Assembly: GCF_027744825.2 (NCBI RefSeq)
Contig: NC_071348.1
Span: forward strand, 14,107,563 to 14,171,562
Origin: Synchiropus splendidus
Taxonomy: Eukaryota; Chordata; Actinopteri; Syngnathiformes; Callionymidae
Direction of reading: 5' to 3'
Length of the DNA stretch: 64,000 nt
Part shown: positions 34,600 to 46,033 of the stretch, piece after piece
How the letters are laid out: each line of letters begins with the position of its first letter
Position numbering within the stretch: position 1 is the stretch's first letter
The notes under the pieces: model-generated
Told to the model about the DNA's origin: nothing
What the model saw: only the letters and a program-made list of their open reading frames with translations
Database searches by the model: none
Translations under genes and position numbers: made by a program

Positions 34600-37500
34600 A
34601 CATAACAGCTAACCACCCACCACCATTGAAACACGGAGTAAGGAAAACCGATCATGTCGCAAAGCTGAGTGGCAAAAGGTGTGTGCTTACTTGTTACCTT
34701 GAAGGTGAAGCAGGATCGTGGAGCTCAGGTTACTATACTGGGAAAGGACTGGCTAGACAAGACCTCCTACCGAATAACCCATTAAAAATGACAGCTCTGA
34801 TGTACCTTTTGAGGGGTGGGCTGAAATCATGTGAGAAATCAGAGGTGTGGAACACGGTCAAGTAGCTATCCACATACCCAGTCTGGTGAGTCAGAACTGT
34901 GTCAGCGGTCCAATACTGGGGTTCAGCGTAACCCAGGAAATCATCCTGGAGAGTCTGGAAAAGCCATGCAATGTCAGTCTCAGTGATCTACTAGCAGAGG
35001 CATTAAAGCTCCATCGAAACACAGCCAAAGCCATCGTCTCAGTAGTCAGTGAGAGTCCCGCCCAGAAAACAACTGAAAATGACACCATCAGAGGAGGAAA
35101 AAGAGGTCTCACAATTCCAAGTATGTGAAATAAAATGCCGTATCAGGTCATGGCCCAGGGGTGGCACAATGTTATTGGAACCCACCTTGGGGAGTGTGTT
35201 ACCAGAGGGGCTGGAACTGTTTCCTGCTGTCGTTGACATACCACCTGGTGCATCTAAAACTGTGAAAATCCCTTTCTGCAACTACACAAGTCATGACATC
35301 TTCTTGCCACAGACAACTGTGTTAGGCTGTATTGAAGAAATAACTGACAGCAGGCCAGTAAACTTCTTTTCATCCTCCCAACCACTAGCAAAGTTGAACA
35401 GTGACAAACAGGCGTGCGCCGCACAAGTTGGTTCAATAAGTGCTCTGCTGAGCCACAGACACAACCAAAATGGCATCCACCTGTTTGCAGAGATCACTTG
35501 GATCGACAGCAGCAAGAGATGGTGCATGAAATGCTTTATGAGGAATCTGATGTGTTTGCAGTAGAAGAGGGAGACATAGGCTGTATAGCCAACCTGCAGC
35601 TGAAAAGTGCAGTGTTGTGAATCACCACCCTGTTCAGAAGTGTTACAACTCGATAACTAAGCCCTTGTATAAGGAGGTAAAGGAGTATGTGCAGAACCTT
35701 TTAGACAGAGGTTTTAATTCGCAAATCTGAGTCATCTTATTCCTCCCCAGTAGTTTGTGTCCGAAAAAGAGTCTCAGACTGTCGGGTTAATCATGAAACC
35801 ATTTCAGACCGTCATCCATTGCCACGAATCCAAGACCTCCTTGATAGTCTGCAGGGCAATACTTGGTTCTCCATCTTGGACCATGGCAGTGCACATCACC
35901 AAGGGTTTGTGAGTGAAGAAGCCAGACACCTCACAGCCTTCATACACTTGTATGAATGGATACGTATATCATTTGGCCTAACCAACGCTCCAGCCGCTTC
36001 CCAGAGGTGTATGGAGAATGTGCTGGAAGGTGTCAGAGATGAATGCCGTGCTCCATATCTGGACGATGTCTTGTGTTATTCAGTTTCCTCTGAGGATACA
36101 CATACACCACCTCAGAATGGTTTTCAGCCGCATGCGAGAACATGGCATCAAACTGAGAGCGACCAAGTGCGAGAGATTCAAAAGAGAAGTTTGCTTCCTT
36201 GGTCGGCTGGTGTCTGGAGAAGGAGTAAAGACTGATCCACAGGATTTAGCAGCGGTGTTGCCACTTAAAGAAAAAGAGCCTCGCACAATTGGTGATGTCA
36301 AATCACTGCAGGGATTTCTTGGATACTATCGTTCTTTTATCCAGGACTTTTCTGGACTCTCAACATTTACAGGATACACAGATAACAACCATCTGACCTA
36401 TGTCCTCAGCACTGCCAGATGCCAAATGCTGTGGGACACAGATGTGAACTTTCAAGACGGAATGAAAGAACACACAGAGACTATGTCACCTGAGTTTGGA
36501 TCTGCAGTCTGGCAAGGCAGCAAAGCAGTTCAAGAGAGTGATGTGCTGTGGGTCGCAGCCTCACAGTTTGATGGTGACAATGCAGATATTGTGCCACCGG
36601 AGAGTTTTTCGAGTGTTACACCGGAAAACATCTATGGCGCACAACTGGACGACCCAGCCATCATCGAAGTTATCTCCTTAAAAGTGGACTCCCAATGAGA
36701 GGGACAAAAGACACAGGAGGAAAGAGGCAAAGTGACTGCTGTATGAGTGGAATAGGCTGGTGGTGGATTAGGAGATTCTCTATCGACAGACTGAACAAAA
36801 CAAACAGCTTGTCCTCCCTGAAAAGTTGAAACCCATGGTGCTGAAGACTATGCACAATGATATGAGCCATGTTGGCGCAGGGAAGGTAACGCATCTTGCT
36901 AGAGAGAGGTTTTATTGGCCCAACATGTGGGAGGACATAAAGAACTATATTAATAAGAAATGTGTTTGCATAAAACAGAAAGGTCCCAGTTTACCACAGA
37001 GAGCACCCGTGGGACACATCTCCACAAGCAGCCCATTGGAGTTAGTGTCCATCGACTGTCTTCACCTGGAACAAAGCCAAGGCTATGAGTACATCCTGGT
37101 CATTATGGCCATTTCACAGGCTCTGCACAAGCGTATCCAACAAAGACCAAATCTGGCAAAAGGGGTTCGAGAAACAGTCATTCAGCAGGCTGCAGCAGTA
37201 TTGGTCACTCACGGACAACACCGTATCATTGGCATGGTAACCCTGTAGAGCAGACCTGGGCAAAGTGCGGCCCGGGGGCCATATGCGGCCCTTTTCCTGT
37301 GTTTTTGCGGCCCTCATGAGGTCGGACTAAAACTATACAACTGATAAGTAGTCATTTTTCGGACTATTTTTTGTCTTGTTTCTTTCTTAGCATTACTATT
37401 TCAAGAATGATTATAAGGACTTAAATTTCTTTTCATCTGCCATTTTAGTGAGTATTTTTTGTTCCTCAAAATACATGAAAAGAAAATTGAAAATATATAT

Positions 37501-38160
37501 TCTAATTTCCTTTTAATGTTTCATAGATATTTTTGCTCTAGTTTCATTATTTATATTCAACTTAAATTGCATAATTGCCTAATAAATGCAATATTTTTAT
37601 AGGTTTCATGCCATATTGCACTTAATATCTTTGCTTCCATTGAATGGTTCGTTCTTTGTTACGTAAGATTTTTTTTGTCCCGTCATGTTTCTTAGTCATC
37701 GCCGCCTTCCTTTTGGCATGATGGCCCCTCACTACTGTCACAGTTTATAATGTGGCCCTTTAGGAAATTTAACTGCCCACCTCTGCTGTAGAGAGACTAA
37801 ACCGCGCACTCCTTCAGATGACGCGCACCTTGGAAGAGGAAAAAAAGTCTCCGTGGAAAGATCATCTTCCCCATGTTGTACATGCCTAGAATTGTACCGG
37901 GCATGAAGCCACTGGGTTTTCACCATTGTTCCTCTTGTATGGTTGAACGCCACCTTTACCTGTTGACTTGCTGTAGAGTCTGAGATACCTGATCGACAGA
38001 CATATGCACAAAAACCGGCTGAGAGGATGCATGTTCTGCATATAAAATTGTAAAAGTAATCGTGAAAAACTCTCTGCAAAAGGCAAAAGACAACATGACA
38101 GAGGAGTGAGGGGTGTTGCTCTGCAGCCAGGCGACCGAGTGTTGGTTAAGAACATGGACA
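34600..38160 (+). pseudogene. pol-like region (protease, RT, RNase H, integrase), copy A
   Basis: The protease-like motif DRGAQVTILG is at about 34711-34749, with Arg where aspartic proteases have Thr or Ser after the catalytic Asp. The RT part includes [12 protein letters not shown] (near 35866) and the active-site YLDD at 36056-36067, then a connection segment (LQGFLGYYRSFIQDF) and an RNase H remnant. Integrase is represented by HNDMSHVGAGKV, YWPNMWEDIKNYI and C-x2-K, and by SPLELVSIDCLHLE, with its C-terminal part after the MITE (ALQPGDRVLVKN near 38120). Several frameshifts and stops make it non-functional. Confidence 0.8.
37251..37785. mobile_element. hAT-type MITE inserted in gypsy copy A
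   Basis: The 535-bp insert begins cagacctgggcaaag and ends aactgcccacctctg, imperfect inverted repeats of the CAGxGGTGGGCA type known in hAT elements. It is flanked by the 8-bp direct repeat ctgtagag (37243-37250 and 37786-37793). Copy B has a single ctgtagag at the matching position (43135-43142), which is the intact empty site. It is non-coding. Confidence 0.92.
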
Positions 38161-38333
38161 AAATACTCCCACCCAGGCCACCCAGGTCCTATTCCACTTC
38201 AATACTTTACCCCTAAACATCCTTACGACTCGAACTACTGCACTCAGGCATATTGACAGGTCGGCGACTCAAGTATACCACGTTCTGCAGACAATGACGG
38301 AGACATTCAATAAAAAGCAGGGGAGAGTTAAAG

Positions 38334-39001
38334 TGAAAAAAAAAAGAACAAGTGGATCAAAACAGACACCCCACACACATGTTTTTATTTTGTTCATTGT
38401 TCATTGTTGCATGGTGTGATGATGCTTGGAACGGTCAGCGTGTGGCGCCAGTGAGTTAGTTAACCGCCCGTAGGGGCACAGGCTGCAGAATAAATCTTCG
38501 GTCAAAGTTACCGCCTCTGTGTCGACTTATTCAGGTGGGTTAACACTCCTCCATGAAGCCTGCACGTGTACCAAAATAAGGGATGAGAGTGCTGAATGTG
38601 TTTGGTAAGATGTAACGTTTGTAACATGGTAGTTTCGCAGTATATCGTGGTCAGAGTGATTGATGCGAGGCTAGCTGACCGTACCGAGAATGCTGTCACT
38701 GGAGTTGTCAAAAGTGGAAGATGCAGAAAGTTGCATTGTGTTGTACATTGGAAGTGCCACTATTTTCTGTTCTAGACTGCTTTGGTCTGAAGTTTCTCTC
38801 TGTTGTTTTGTTTCCAACATGCCAAATTCTCCAAATCAGAGAGTCCACCACAGGCTCACTGCAGAATAAATCTTGCAGCAGCGCCTCTTTGTCTCCACAT
38901 TCAGCTGGACCACTCCACAGCACAGAAGGTGTCGAACTGACGGCAGCATTGGCGTGCAACCATCTTCTGCTCTGATACCCCTCGGTCAGGGTGGCAATAT
39001 C
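38334..39001 (+). repeat. complete LTR shared between gypsy copies A and B
   Basis: It is preceded by a purine-rich tract (taaaaagcaggggagagtta region, about 38311-38333) and followed by the primer-like site at 39002. It matches the right LTR at 43682-44332 throughout apart from small indels. It contains two 'gcagaataaatctt' polyadenylation-like motifs, at 38484 and 38861. The exact first and last bases are estimates. Confidence 0.8.
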
Positions 39002-39019
39002 TGGTGGCTCGTCCGGGAT
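39002..39019 (+). promoter_or_regulatory. putative primer-binding site, copy B
   Basis: Identical to the site at 32689 and located immediately after the central LTR. Confidence 0.7.
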
Positions 39020-39096
39020 TACAGCTAATCACACAAAGATCCTAATTTGAAGTTCCTGAACCATCGTGCTACAACAGTGACTCCAGAGGTGAAGAG

Positions 39097-40010
39097 ATGT
39101 CCGCTCTACAAGAACTGCAGCTCCACCAGTTGATCATCTCTGCCAACTCGGATGTGCTCTCCAAGCTGGCAGAGTCCATCAAGGATGACGTAGAGGAGGA
39201 TCCACCAGGGGACAATGCTACCGATGCTGAACTCTATGACTTCATGGTCGACTTCTTGAAAAGCGACAGGTTGGCAAGTCTAGAGGACCAAGGTATGTCC
39301 AGCCTGTTCGTCTTCAAAGATCTCATCGCAGAACTGCAACGATCTCCAGCACCTACAGAGGAGCAACAGGAGCTCTTGGAAGAGAATGAGTCGATTGTGG
39401 TACCATCAGCGGTCAACACTCAGGGGGAGAGACCATCAGCTGTGACTGGCCAGGTTACTGATGTGATTAAGTTGACAGATGTTGCTGCTTTGCTGCCTCA
39501 CAGAGAATTCAAGATTCACAGCGCACAGATTTCTGACTGGGATTCTGATGTTAGTTACAATTCACTGTGCAGGCAGATTGATGAAGGTTTATCTGAGAAT
39601 TCTACTGAGGTGATTGGTGCTGTTCTAAAAATGATCAGAACTGGTACCATTCAAGATATGCTGATGACAAAAGATGGGCTAACTGTAGCTGAGCTCAAAG
39701 GTTTTCTCCGAGCAACTCTTACCAGACAAAAGTAGTGCGAGTTATTTCAGGAGAAAGAAAGCCCACAACAGTTCATGTACTGGCTAATGGGTCTACAACA
39801 GGGAGCACTGTTTGCCTCACAGCATGGTAGTTCAGAGTTTCAATACGACAACAGACTTGTCCATGGAGTGTTTCTTCACTTGTATCAGGGAACCACTGAG
39901 AAATATGCATATGTCAGGCGAGACCTCAAACCTGTTCAGAATCAGAATCCAATTTATTGCCATGGTCAGTGGGGATCCCACCAACTAGGAAAGTGCTTTG
40001 GAATAAAGTG
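39097..40010 (+). pseudogene. gag-like region, copy B
   Basis: A 212-codon frame (39097-39735) is almost identical to that of copy A, with two codons fewer (Glu-Ala near the C-terminus). It ends at the same TAG and continues in frame afterwards with the capsid-like segment. Confidence 0.75.
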
Positions 40011-40320
40011 TTGACAAAAAAATATTATATAAAACAAAATAAAATGTGCGACAGCCGAGGGGAAGTAGCCGTTCGGGAGGTTCTGGTCTGGATGGACCGT
40101 AGCCTCCTGCCAGAGGGAAGAGGAACAAACAGTCCATGTCCAGGGTGAGAAGGGTCGGCTTTGATCCGACCTGCACGTCTCTGGGTCCTGGAGACCTACA
40201 GGTCCTGAAGAGGTGGCAGGCTGCAACCGATCACTTTTTCAGCAGAACGCACAATGCGCTGCAGTCTGCTCTTGTCCCTGGAGGTGGCACTGTTGTACCA
40301 GACAGTGATAGAGGAGGTGT
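39935..40320. repeat. dispersed repeat inserted in gag of copy B
   Basis: Same insertion, at the same position, as 33652-34038 in copy A, showing that it was there before the element was doubled. Confidence 0.55.
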
Positions 40321-43300
40321 TCTTAACAAGACAAGCGTGACTGATGATTTTATTTTAGAAATCATGACAAATTCAGTCAGTGAAGAGGTGGGGAGACAAG
40401 CACGCCTAGGCCAGACTCACAAAACTCAAACAGTCACAGTCAATGCCACCCAACAAGGAGAGAAGCAACAGGTCGTTCAACCCTCACCTGAAGTCCAAGC
40501 AAGTGCTCTTCAAACTAAAGCTGAAAACCAGGCGAGTCGCACAGCTGTCCATGAACTGAGAGCATATGTCTCAGCCTTGGTGGCAAAAACCATTGAAAAG
40601 GCCCTCATTCCCAGAACCAGTACTCTTGAACAGTCTCAAGCCAACTCAAGTAGTACCGTCCAACCACCTAAGTGCACCATGAAGGGGAAATGCCAGCCAT
40701 GCTTAGCTCAGGGGACTGCAATCTGTAACCACTGTTTCAAATGTGGCCAGGAAGGACACAGAGCTGTGGGCTGCATGTCAAAGACCACAGCTGCGGGAGA
40801 CGCACGGAGGTCACTGGGCAGGCACCACCAGTGACCGAACAAGCACCAGTGTCCCTGCTCACCGTATGCTGCCATGACTCCAACATAACAGCTAACCACC
40901 CACCACCATTGAAACACGGAGTAAGGAAAACCGATCATGTCGCAAAGCTGAGTGGCAAAAGGTGTGTGCTTACTTGTTACCTTGAAGGTGAAGCAGGATC
41001 GTGGAGCTCAGGTTACTATACTGGGAAAGGACTGGCTAGACAAGACCTCCTACCGAATAACCCATTAAAAATGACAGCTCTGATGTACCTTTTGAGGGGT
41101 GGGCTGAAATCATGTGAGAAATCAGAGGTGTGGAACACGGTCAAGTAGCTATCCACATACCCAGTCTGGTGAGTCAGAACTGTGTCAGCGGTCCAATACT
41201 GGGGTTCAGCGTAACCCAGGAAATCATCCTGGAGAGTCTGGAAAAGCCATTAAAGCATTAAAGCTCCATCGAAAAACACAGCCAAAGCCATCGTCTCAGT
41301 AGTCAGTGAGAGTCCCACCCAGAAAACAACTGAAAATGACACCATCAGAGGAGGAAAAAGAGGTCTCACAATTCCAAGTATGTGAAATAAAATGCCATAT
41401 CAGGTCATGGCCCAGGGGTGGCACAATGTTATTGGAACCCACCTTGGGGAGTGTGTTACCAGAGGGGCTGGAACTGTTTCCTGCTGTCGTTGACATACCA
41501 CCTGGTGCATCTAAAACTGTGAAAATCCCTATCTGCAACTCCACAAGTCATGACATCTTCTTGCCACAGACAACTGTGTTAGGCTGTATTGAAGAAATAA
41601 CTGACAGCAGGCCAGTAAACTTCTTTTCATCCTCCCAACCACTAGCAAAGTTGAACAGTGACAAACAGGCGTGCGCCGCACAAGTTGGTTCAATAAGTGC
41701 TCTGCTGAGCCACAGACACAACCAAAATGGCATCCACCTGTTTGCAGAGATCACTTGGATCGACAGCAGCAAGAGATGGTGCATGAAATGCTTTATGAGG
41801 AATCTGATGTGTTTGCAGTAGAAGAGGGAGACATAGGCTGTATAGCCAGCCTGCAGCTGAAAAGTGCAGTGTTGTGAATCACCACCCTGTTCAGAAGTGT
41901 TACAACTCGATAACTAAGCCCTTGTATAAGGAGGTAAAGGAGTATGTGCAGAACCTTTTAGACAGAGGTTTTAATTCGCAAATCTGAGTCATCTTATTCC
42001 TCCCCAGTAGTTTGTGTTTCAGTTTCCTCTGAGGATACACATACACCACCTCAGAATGGTTTTCAGCCGCATGCGAGAACATGGCATCAAACTGAGAGCG
42101 ACCAAGTGCGAGTGATTCAAAAGAGAAGTTTGCTTCCTTGGTCGGCTGGTGTCTGGAGAAGGAGTAAAGACTGATCCACAGGAGTTAGCAGCGGTGTTGC
42201 CACTTAAAGAAAAAGAGCCTCGCACAATTGGTGATGTCAAATCACTGCAGGGATTTCTTGGATACTATCGTTCTTTTATCCAGGACTTTTCTGGACTCTC
42301 AACATTTACAGGATACACAGATAACAACCCTCTGACCTATGTCCTCAGCACTGCCAGATGCCAAATGCTGTGGGACACAGATGTGAACTTTCAAGACGGA
42401 ATGAAAGAACACACAGAGACTGTCACCTGAGTTTGGATCTGCAGTCTGGCAAGGCAGCAAAGCAGTTCAAGAGAGTGATGTGCTGTGGATCGCAGCCTCA
42501 CAGTTTGATGGTGACAATGCAGATATTGTGCCACCGGAGAGTTTTTCGAGTGTTACACCCGAAAACATCTATGGCGCACAACTGGACGACCCAGCCATCA
42601 TCGAAGTTATCTCCTTAAAAGTGGACTCCCAATGAGAGGGACAAAAGACACAGGAGGAAAGAGGCAAAGCGACTGCTGTATGAGTGGAATAGGCTGGTGG
42701 TGGATCAGGAGATTCTCTATCGACAGACTGAACAAAACAAACAGCTTGTCCTCCCTGAAAAGTTGAAACCCATGGTGCTGAAGACTATGCACAATGATAT
42801 GAGCCATGTTGGCGTCTTGCTAGAGAGTGGTTTTATTGGCCCAACATGTGGGAGGACATAAAGAACTATATTAATAAGAAATGTGTTTGCATAAAACAGA
42901 AAGGACACATCTCCACAAGCAGCCCATTGGAGTTAGTGTCCATCGACTGTCTTCACCTGGAACAAAGCCAAGGCTATGAGTACATCCTGGTTATTATGGC
43001 CATTTCACAGGCTCTGCACAAGCGTATCCAACAAAGAACAAATCTGGGAAAAGGGGTTCGAGAACCAGTCGTTCAGCAGGCTGCAGCAGTATTGGTCACT
43101 CACGGACAACACCGTATCATTGGCATGGTAACCCTGTAGAGAGACTAAACCGCGCACTCCTTCAGATGATGCGCACCTTGGAAGAGGAAAAAAAGTCTCC
43201 GTGGAAAGATCATCTTCCCCATGTTGTACATGCCTAGAATTGTACCGGGCATGAAGCCACTGGGTTTTCACCATTGTTCCTCTTGTATGGTCGAACGCCA

Positions 43301-43500
43301 CCTTTACCTGTTGACTTGCTGTAGAGTCTGAGATACCTGATCGACAGACATATGCACAAAAACCGGCTGAGAGGATGCATGTTCTGCATATAAAATTGTA
43401 AAAGTAATCGTGAAAAACTCTCTGCAAAAGGCAAAAGACAACATGACAGAGGAGTGAGGGGTGTTGCTCTGCAGCCAGGCGACCGAGTGTTGGTTAAGAA
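40321..43500 (+). pseudogene. gag C-terminus and pol-like region, copy B
   Basis: The zinc knuckle CFKCGQEGHRAVGC recurs near 40733-40774, followed by the protease-like DRGA motif near 40995 and integrase pieces (YINKKCVCIKQKG, SPLELVSIDCLHLE). The RT palm with YLDD is deleted, so this copy cannot encode a polymerase. Confidence 0.8.
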
Positions 43501-43681
43501 CATGGACAAAATACTCCCACCCAGGCCACCCAGGTCCTATTCCACTTCAATACTTTACCCCTACACATCCTTACTACTCGAACTACTGCACTCAGGCATA
43601 TTGACAGGTCGGCGACTCAAGTATACCACGTTCTGCAGACAATGACGGAGACATTCAATAAAAAGCAGGGGAGAGTTAAAG

Positions 43682-44332
43682 TGAAAAAAAAAAGAACAAG
43701 TGGATCAAAACAGACACCCCACACACATGTTTTTATCTTGTTCATTGTTCATTGTTGCATGGTGTGATGATGCTTGGAACGGTCAGCAGGGGGCGTGTGG
43801 CGCCAGTGAGTCATAGAGGCACAGGCTGCAGAATAAATCTTCGGTCAAAGTTACCGCCTCTGTGTCGACTTATTCAGGTGGGTTACCACTCCTCTATGAA
43901 GCCTGCACGTGTCCCAAAATAAGGGATGAGAGTGCTGAATGTGTTTGGTAAGATGTAACGTTTGTAACATGGTATTTTCGCAGTATATCGTGGTCAGAGT
44001 GATTGATGCGAGGCTAGCTGACCGTACCGAGAATGCTGTCACTGGAGTTGTCAAAAGTGGAAGATGCAGAGAGTTGCATTGTGTTGTACATTGGAAGTGC
44101 CACTATTTTCTGTTCTAGACCGCTTTCTCTCTGTTGTTTTGTTTCCAACATGTCAAATTCTCCAAATCAAAGAGTCCACCACAGGCTCACTGCAGAATAA
44201 ATCTTGCAGCATCGCCTCTTTGTCTCCACATTCAGCTGGACCACTCCACAGCACAGAAGGTGTCGAACTGACGGCAGCATTGGCGTGCAACCATCTTCCG
44301 CTCTGATACCCCTCGCTCAGGGTGGCAATATT
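43682..44332 (+). repeat. 3' LTR of gypsy copy B
   Basis: Matches the central LTR and ends at 'ggtggcaatat', after which duplicated flanking DNA starts. It lacks about 17 bp around 44125 (Cys-Phe-Gly coding-like segment 'ggtctgaag') relative to the central LTR. Confidence 0.8.
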
Positions 44333-44490
44333 TGCCTCGCTTCTCCAGTGAGGCTGCTCTTTAAACTCGGATCCTTTTTGTCTCTTCTGCAGCAACGTTT
44401 GAATGTTTTCTGAATCCACTTTGATCAACCTCTGCATTGCAGCATGATGGGAAAAAATCGCACAATCTTCTGACTCTGTTCAAACTTCTT
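44333..44490 (+). repeat. duplicated flank X', partial copy of 46983-47264
   Basis: Starts 'tgcctcgcttctccagtgag' as at 46983 and follows it with few changes to 'gcatgatgggaaaaa'. It then jumps over about 120 bp and resumes at 'tcgcacaatcttctgact' (matching 47224 onward). It ends where setdb1-derived sequence begins. Confidence 0.9.
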
Positions 44491-46033
44491 TCAGAAGATG
44501 AGGGTGGCAGCAAAGACCTTCTGTCGTCAGAAGTGATTGAGATCGATGACGACGACGATGATGATGATGTCATTGCTGTAGGCTGTGGTAAGTCTCACAT
44601 ACTCCTTACAGAGGAGTGGTTTGTTCTTCGTGTGCAGATTTTGTTTGCTGCTCGGCATCTACAAATGAGTTTTGTCAGCCAGGCAGGAAGCTTTCTCTTT
44701 CCTTTCATTCCTGTTTGAATGAAGTTCTAAAAGTTTATCATTTGTCTTCCTGGCAGCTTCAGCTCCGGCTGTGTTCGTGTCGCACACCCAATCCCAGTCC
44801 TTGACCCAACCCAACCCCAAAGCAAAAGAAGATGAAATCAAAGTGGGAATGGCGCTTCTGGGAAAGAAACGCACAAAGACGTGGCACAGATCCTTGCTGG
44901 TGGCGATTGCTCATGTCGGTGTGTGACACTAATTTGTTCAGTTTTTCATTCATTTAAGCAGTATATTATGATGGTTTTGTCACAACCATGACATAATATC
45001 CAATATAATGGATCACAAGGTTTGTTTTGTCATGATAGGAGCTGAATGCTTGCTTGAATAACAGACTTTTGTCTCCATTCTCCTAAGGAAACAGGATTGC
45101 AAAATACAAGGTTAAGTTTGACAAAGGCAAGAGTCTCCTCTCTGGGAATCATGTGGCTTTCACCTACAACCCCACACTGGAGAGTCTGTATGTTGGTTTC
45201 ATTAGTGTGAAATGTCACGTCTTTATTATTGTTCACCTCTTTCGTCCTCTGTCTCTCCTCTGCATGTGTCCAAACAACACTGAATTTATCGTAAAACGTC
45301 TTTACCTGAACTGCCCCACTGATATAAGTGTTTCTGAACTGGTCCTTTCCAGTCACTCCCATTGAAAACCTTTGTTTCTGACTCTTTTAACTCTTGTGTC
45401 TGTCAAACAAACTTCGTCTCAGTCCTCTCAATAAAACTTCCCTGTCACTCGCTGGTACTCTTCTCTCACAGATCACCCTGTCTCTCATCTCCACCCATTC
45501 CACCCTGATGGCTCACTCTTCTTCACTTCCCTTGATCTCAAATTGACTTAAAATCTTAACTCACAAAGGGTCTAAAATTTGCTCTTTGGGTAAAGGTCTG
45601 GATGATGACATTGACATCCTTTGTCTCTGCTGGGGAATTAATTTCTCATAGAGATTTGGTTGCTCTCATAGATTTGCTTCAGTGTTTAGCTGTTATTGAC
45701 TTGCGTTTTATATTTTGCTGTGCAGTGAAACGTACATGGGAAGATATAGAGGACGCTTCCTGTCGAGATTTTATTGAGGAGTACATCACAGCGTATCCCA
45801 GCAGGCCCATGGTTCACTCCAAGGACAAATTTCACTCCCACGCCATCGCTCCAGCACCTGCTTTTTCAACTTTGTTCTATTCCCAGCTACTTTCCCACTC
45901 CCACCTCTGTGGTTTGTTTTTGTATTGGACACAACATTACACTTTAATTATTGCTTTGATATTACTGTAACTATTCTAAAACTTCAGGATAGAAGCACAA
46001 AGAAGGCTCTTCAGTGTTATGCAGCCAAGACTT
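44491..46033 (+). pseudogene. setdb1 duplicate fragment, heavily deleted
   Basis: The pieces match setdb1 in collinear order: 44491-44669 = 18151-18329 (end of exon 3 and intron); 44684-45196 = 18798-19320 (intron, exon 6, start of the exon at 19212); 45197-45815 = 19578-20196 (intron and start of the exon at 20107); about 45822-45866 = pieces of 21906-21965; about 45870-46033 = 22597-22769 (intron after the MBD exon). Both exon and intron sequence are present, so it arose from genomic DNA and not from mRNA. Exons are truncated and cannot encode SETDB1. Confidence 0.93.

Larger units (their letters stand above)
32544..38333 (+). mobile_element. Ty3/gypsy-type LTR retrotransposon, copy A (defective)
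   Basis: Gag-, protease-, RT- and integrase-like segments occur in gypsy order, downstream of a truncated LTR end and a tRNA-primer-like site and upstream of a full LTR. Frames are broken by stops and shifts, and no envelope gene was seen. The 5' LTR is represented only by about 140 bp (32549-32688). Copy A carries a 535-bp hAT-type insertion (37251-37785) that copy B lacks. It retains the RT active-site region that copy B has lost. Confidence 0.88.
39002..43681 (+). mobile_element. Ty3/gypsy-type LTR retrotransposon, copy B (defective, internally deleted)
   Basis: Nearly identical to copy A over its whole length, with the same gag TAG, the same repeat inside gag and the same altered protease motif. 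It differs by deletions, including 318 bp corresponding to 35761-36078 in copy A (junction at about 42017) that remove the RT active site, and small losses in gag (21 bp after the TAG) and integrase. It lacks the hAT-type insertion. Confidence 0.88.
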
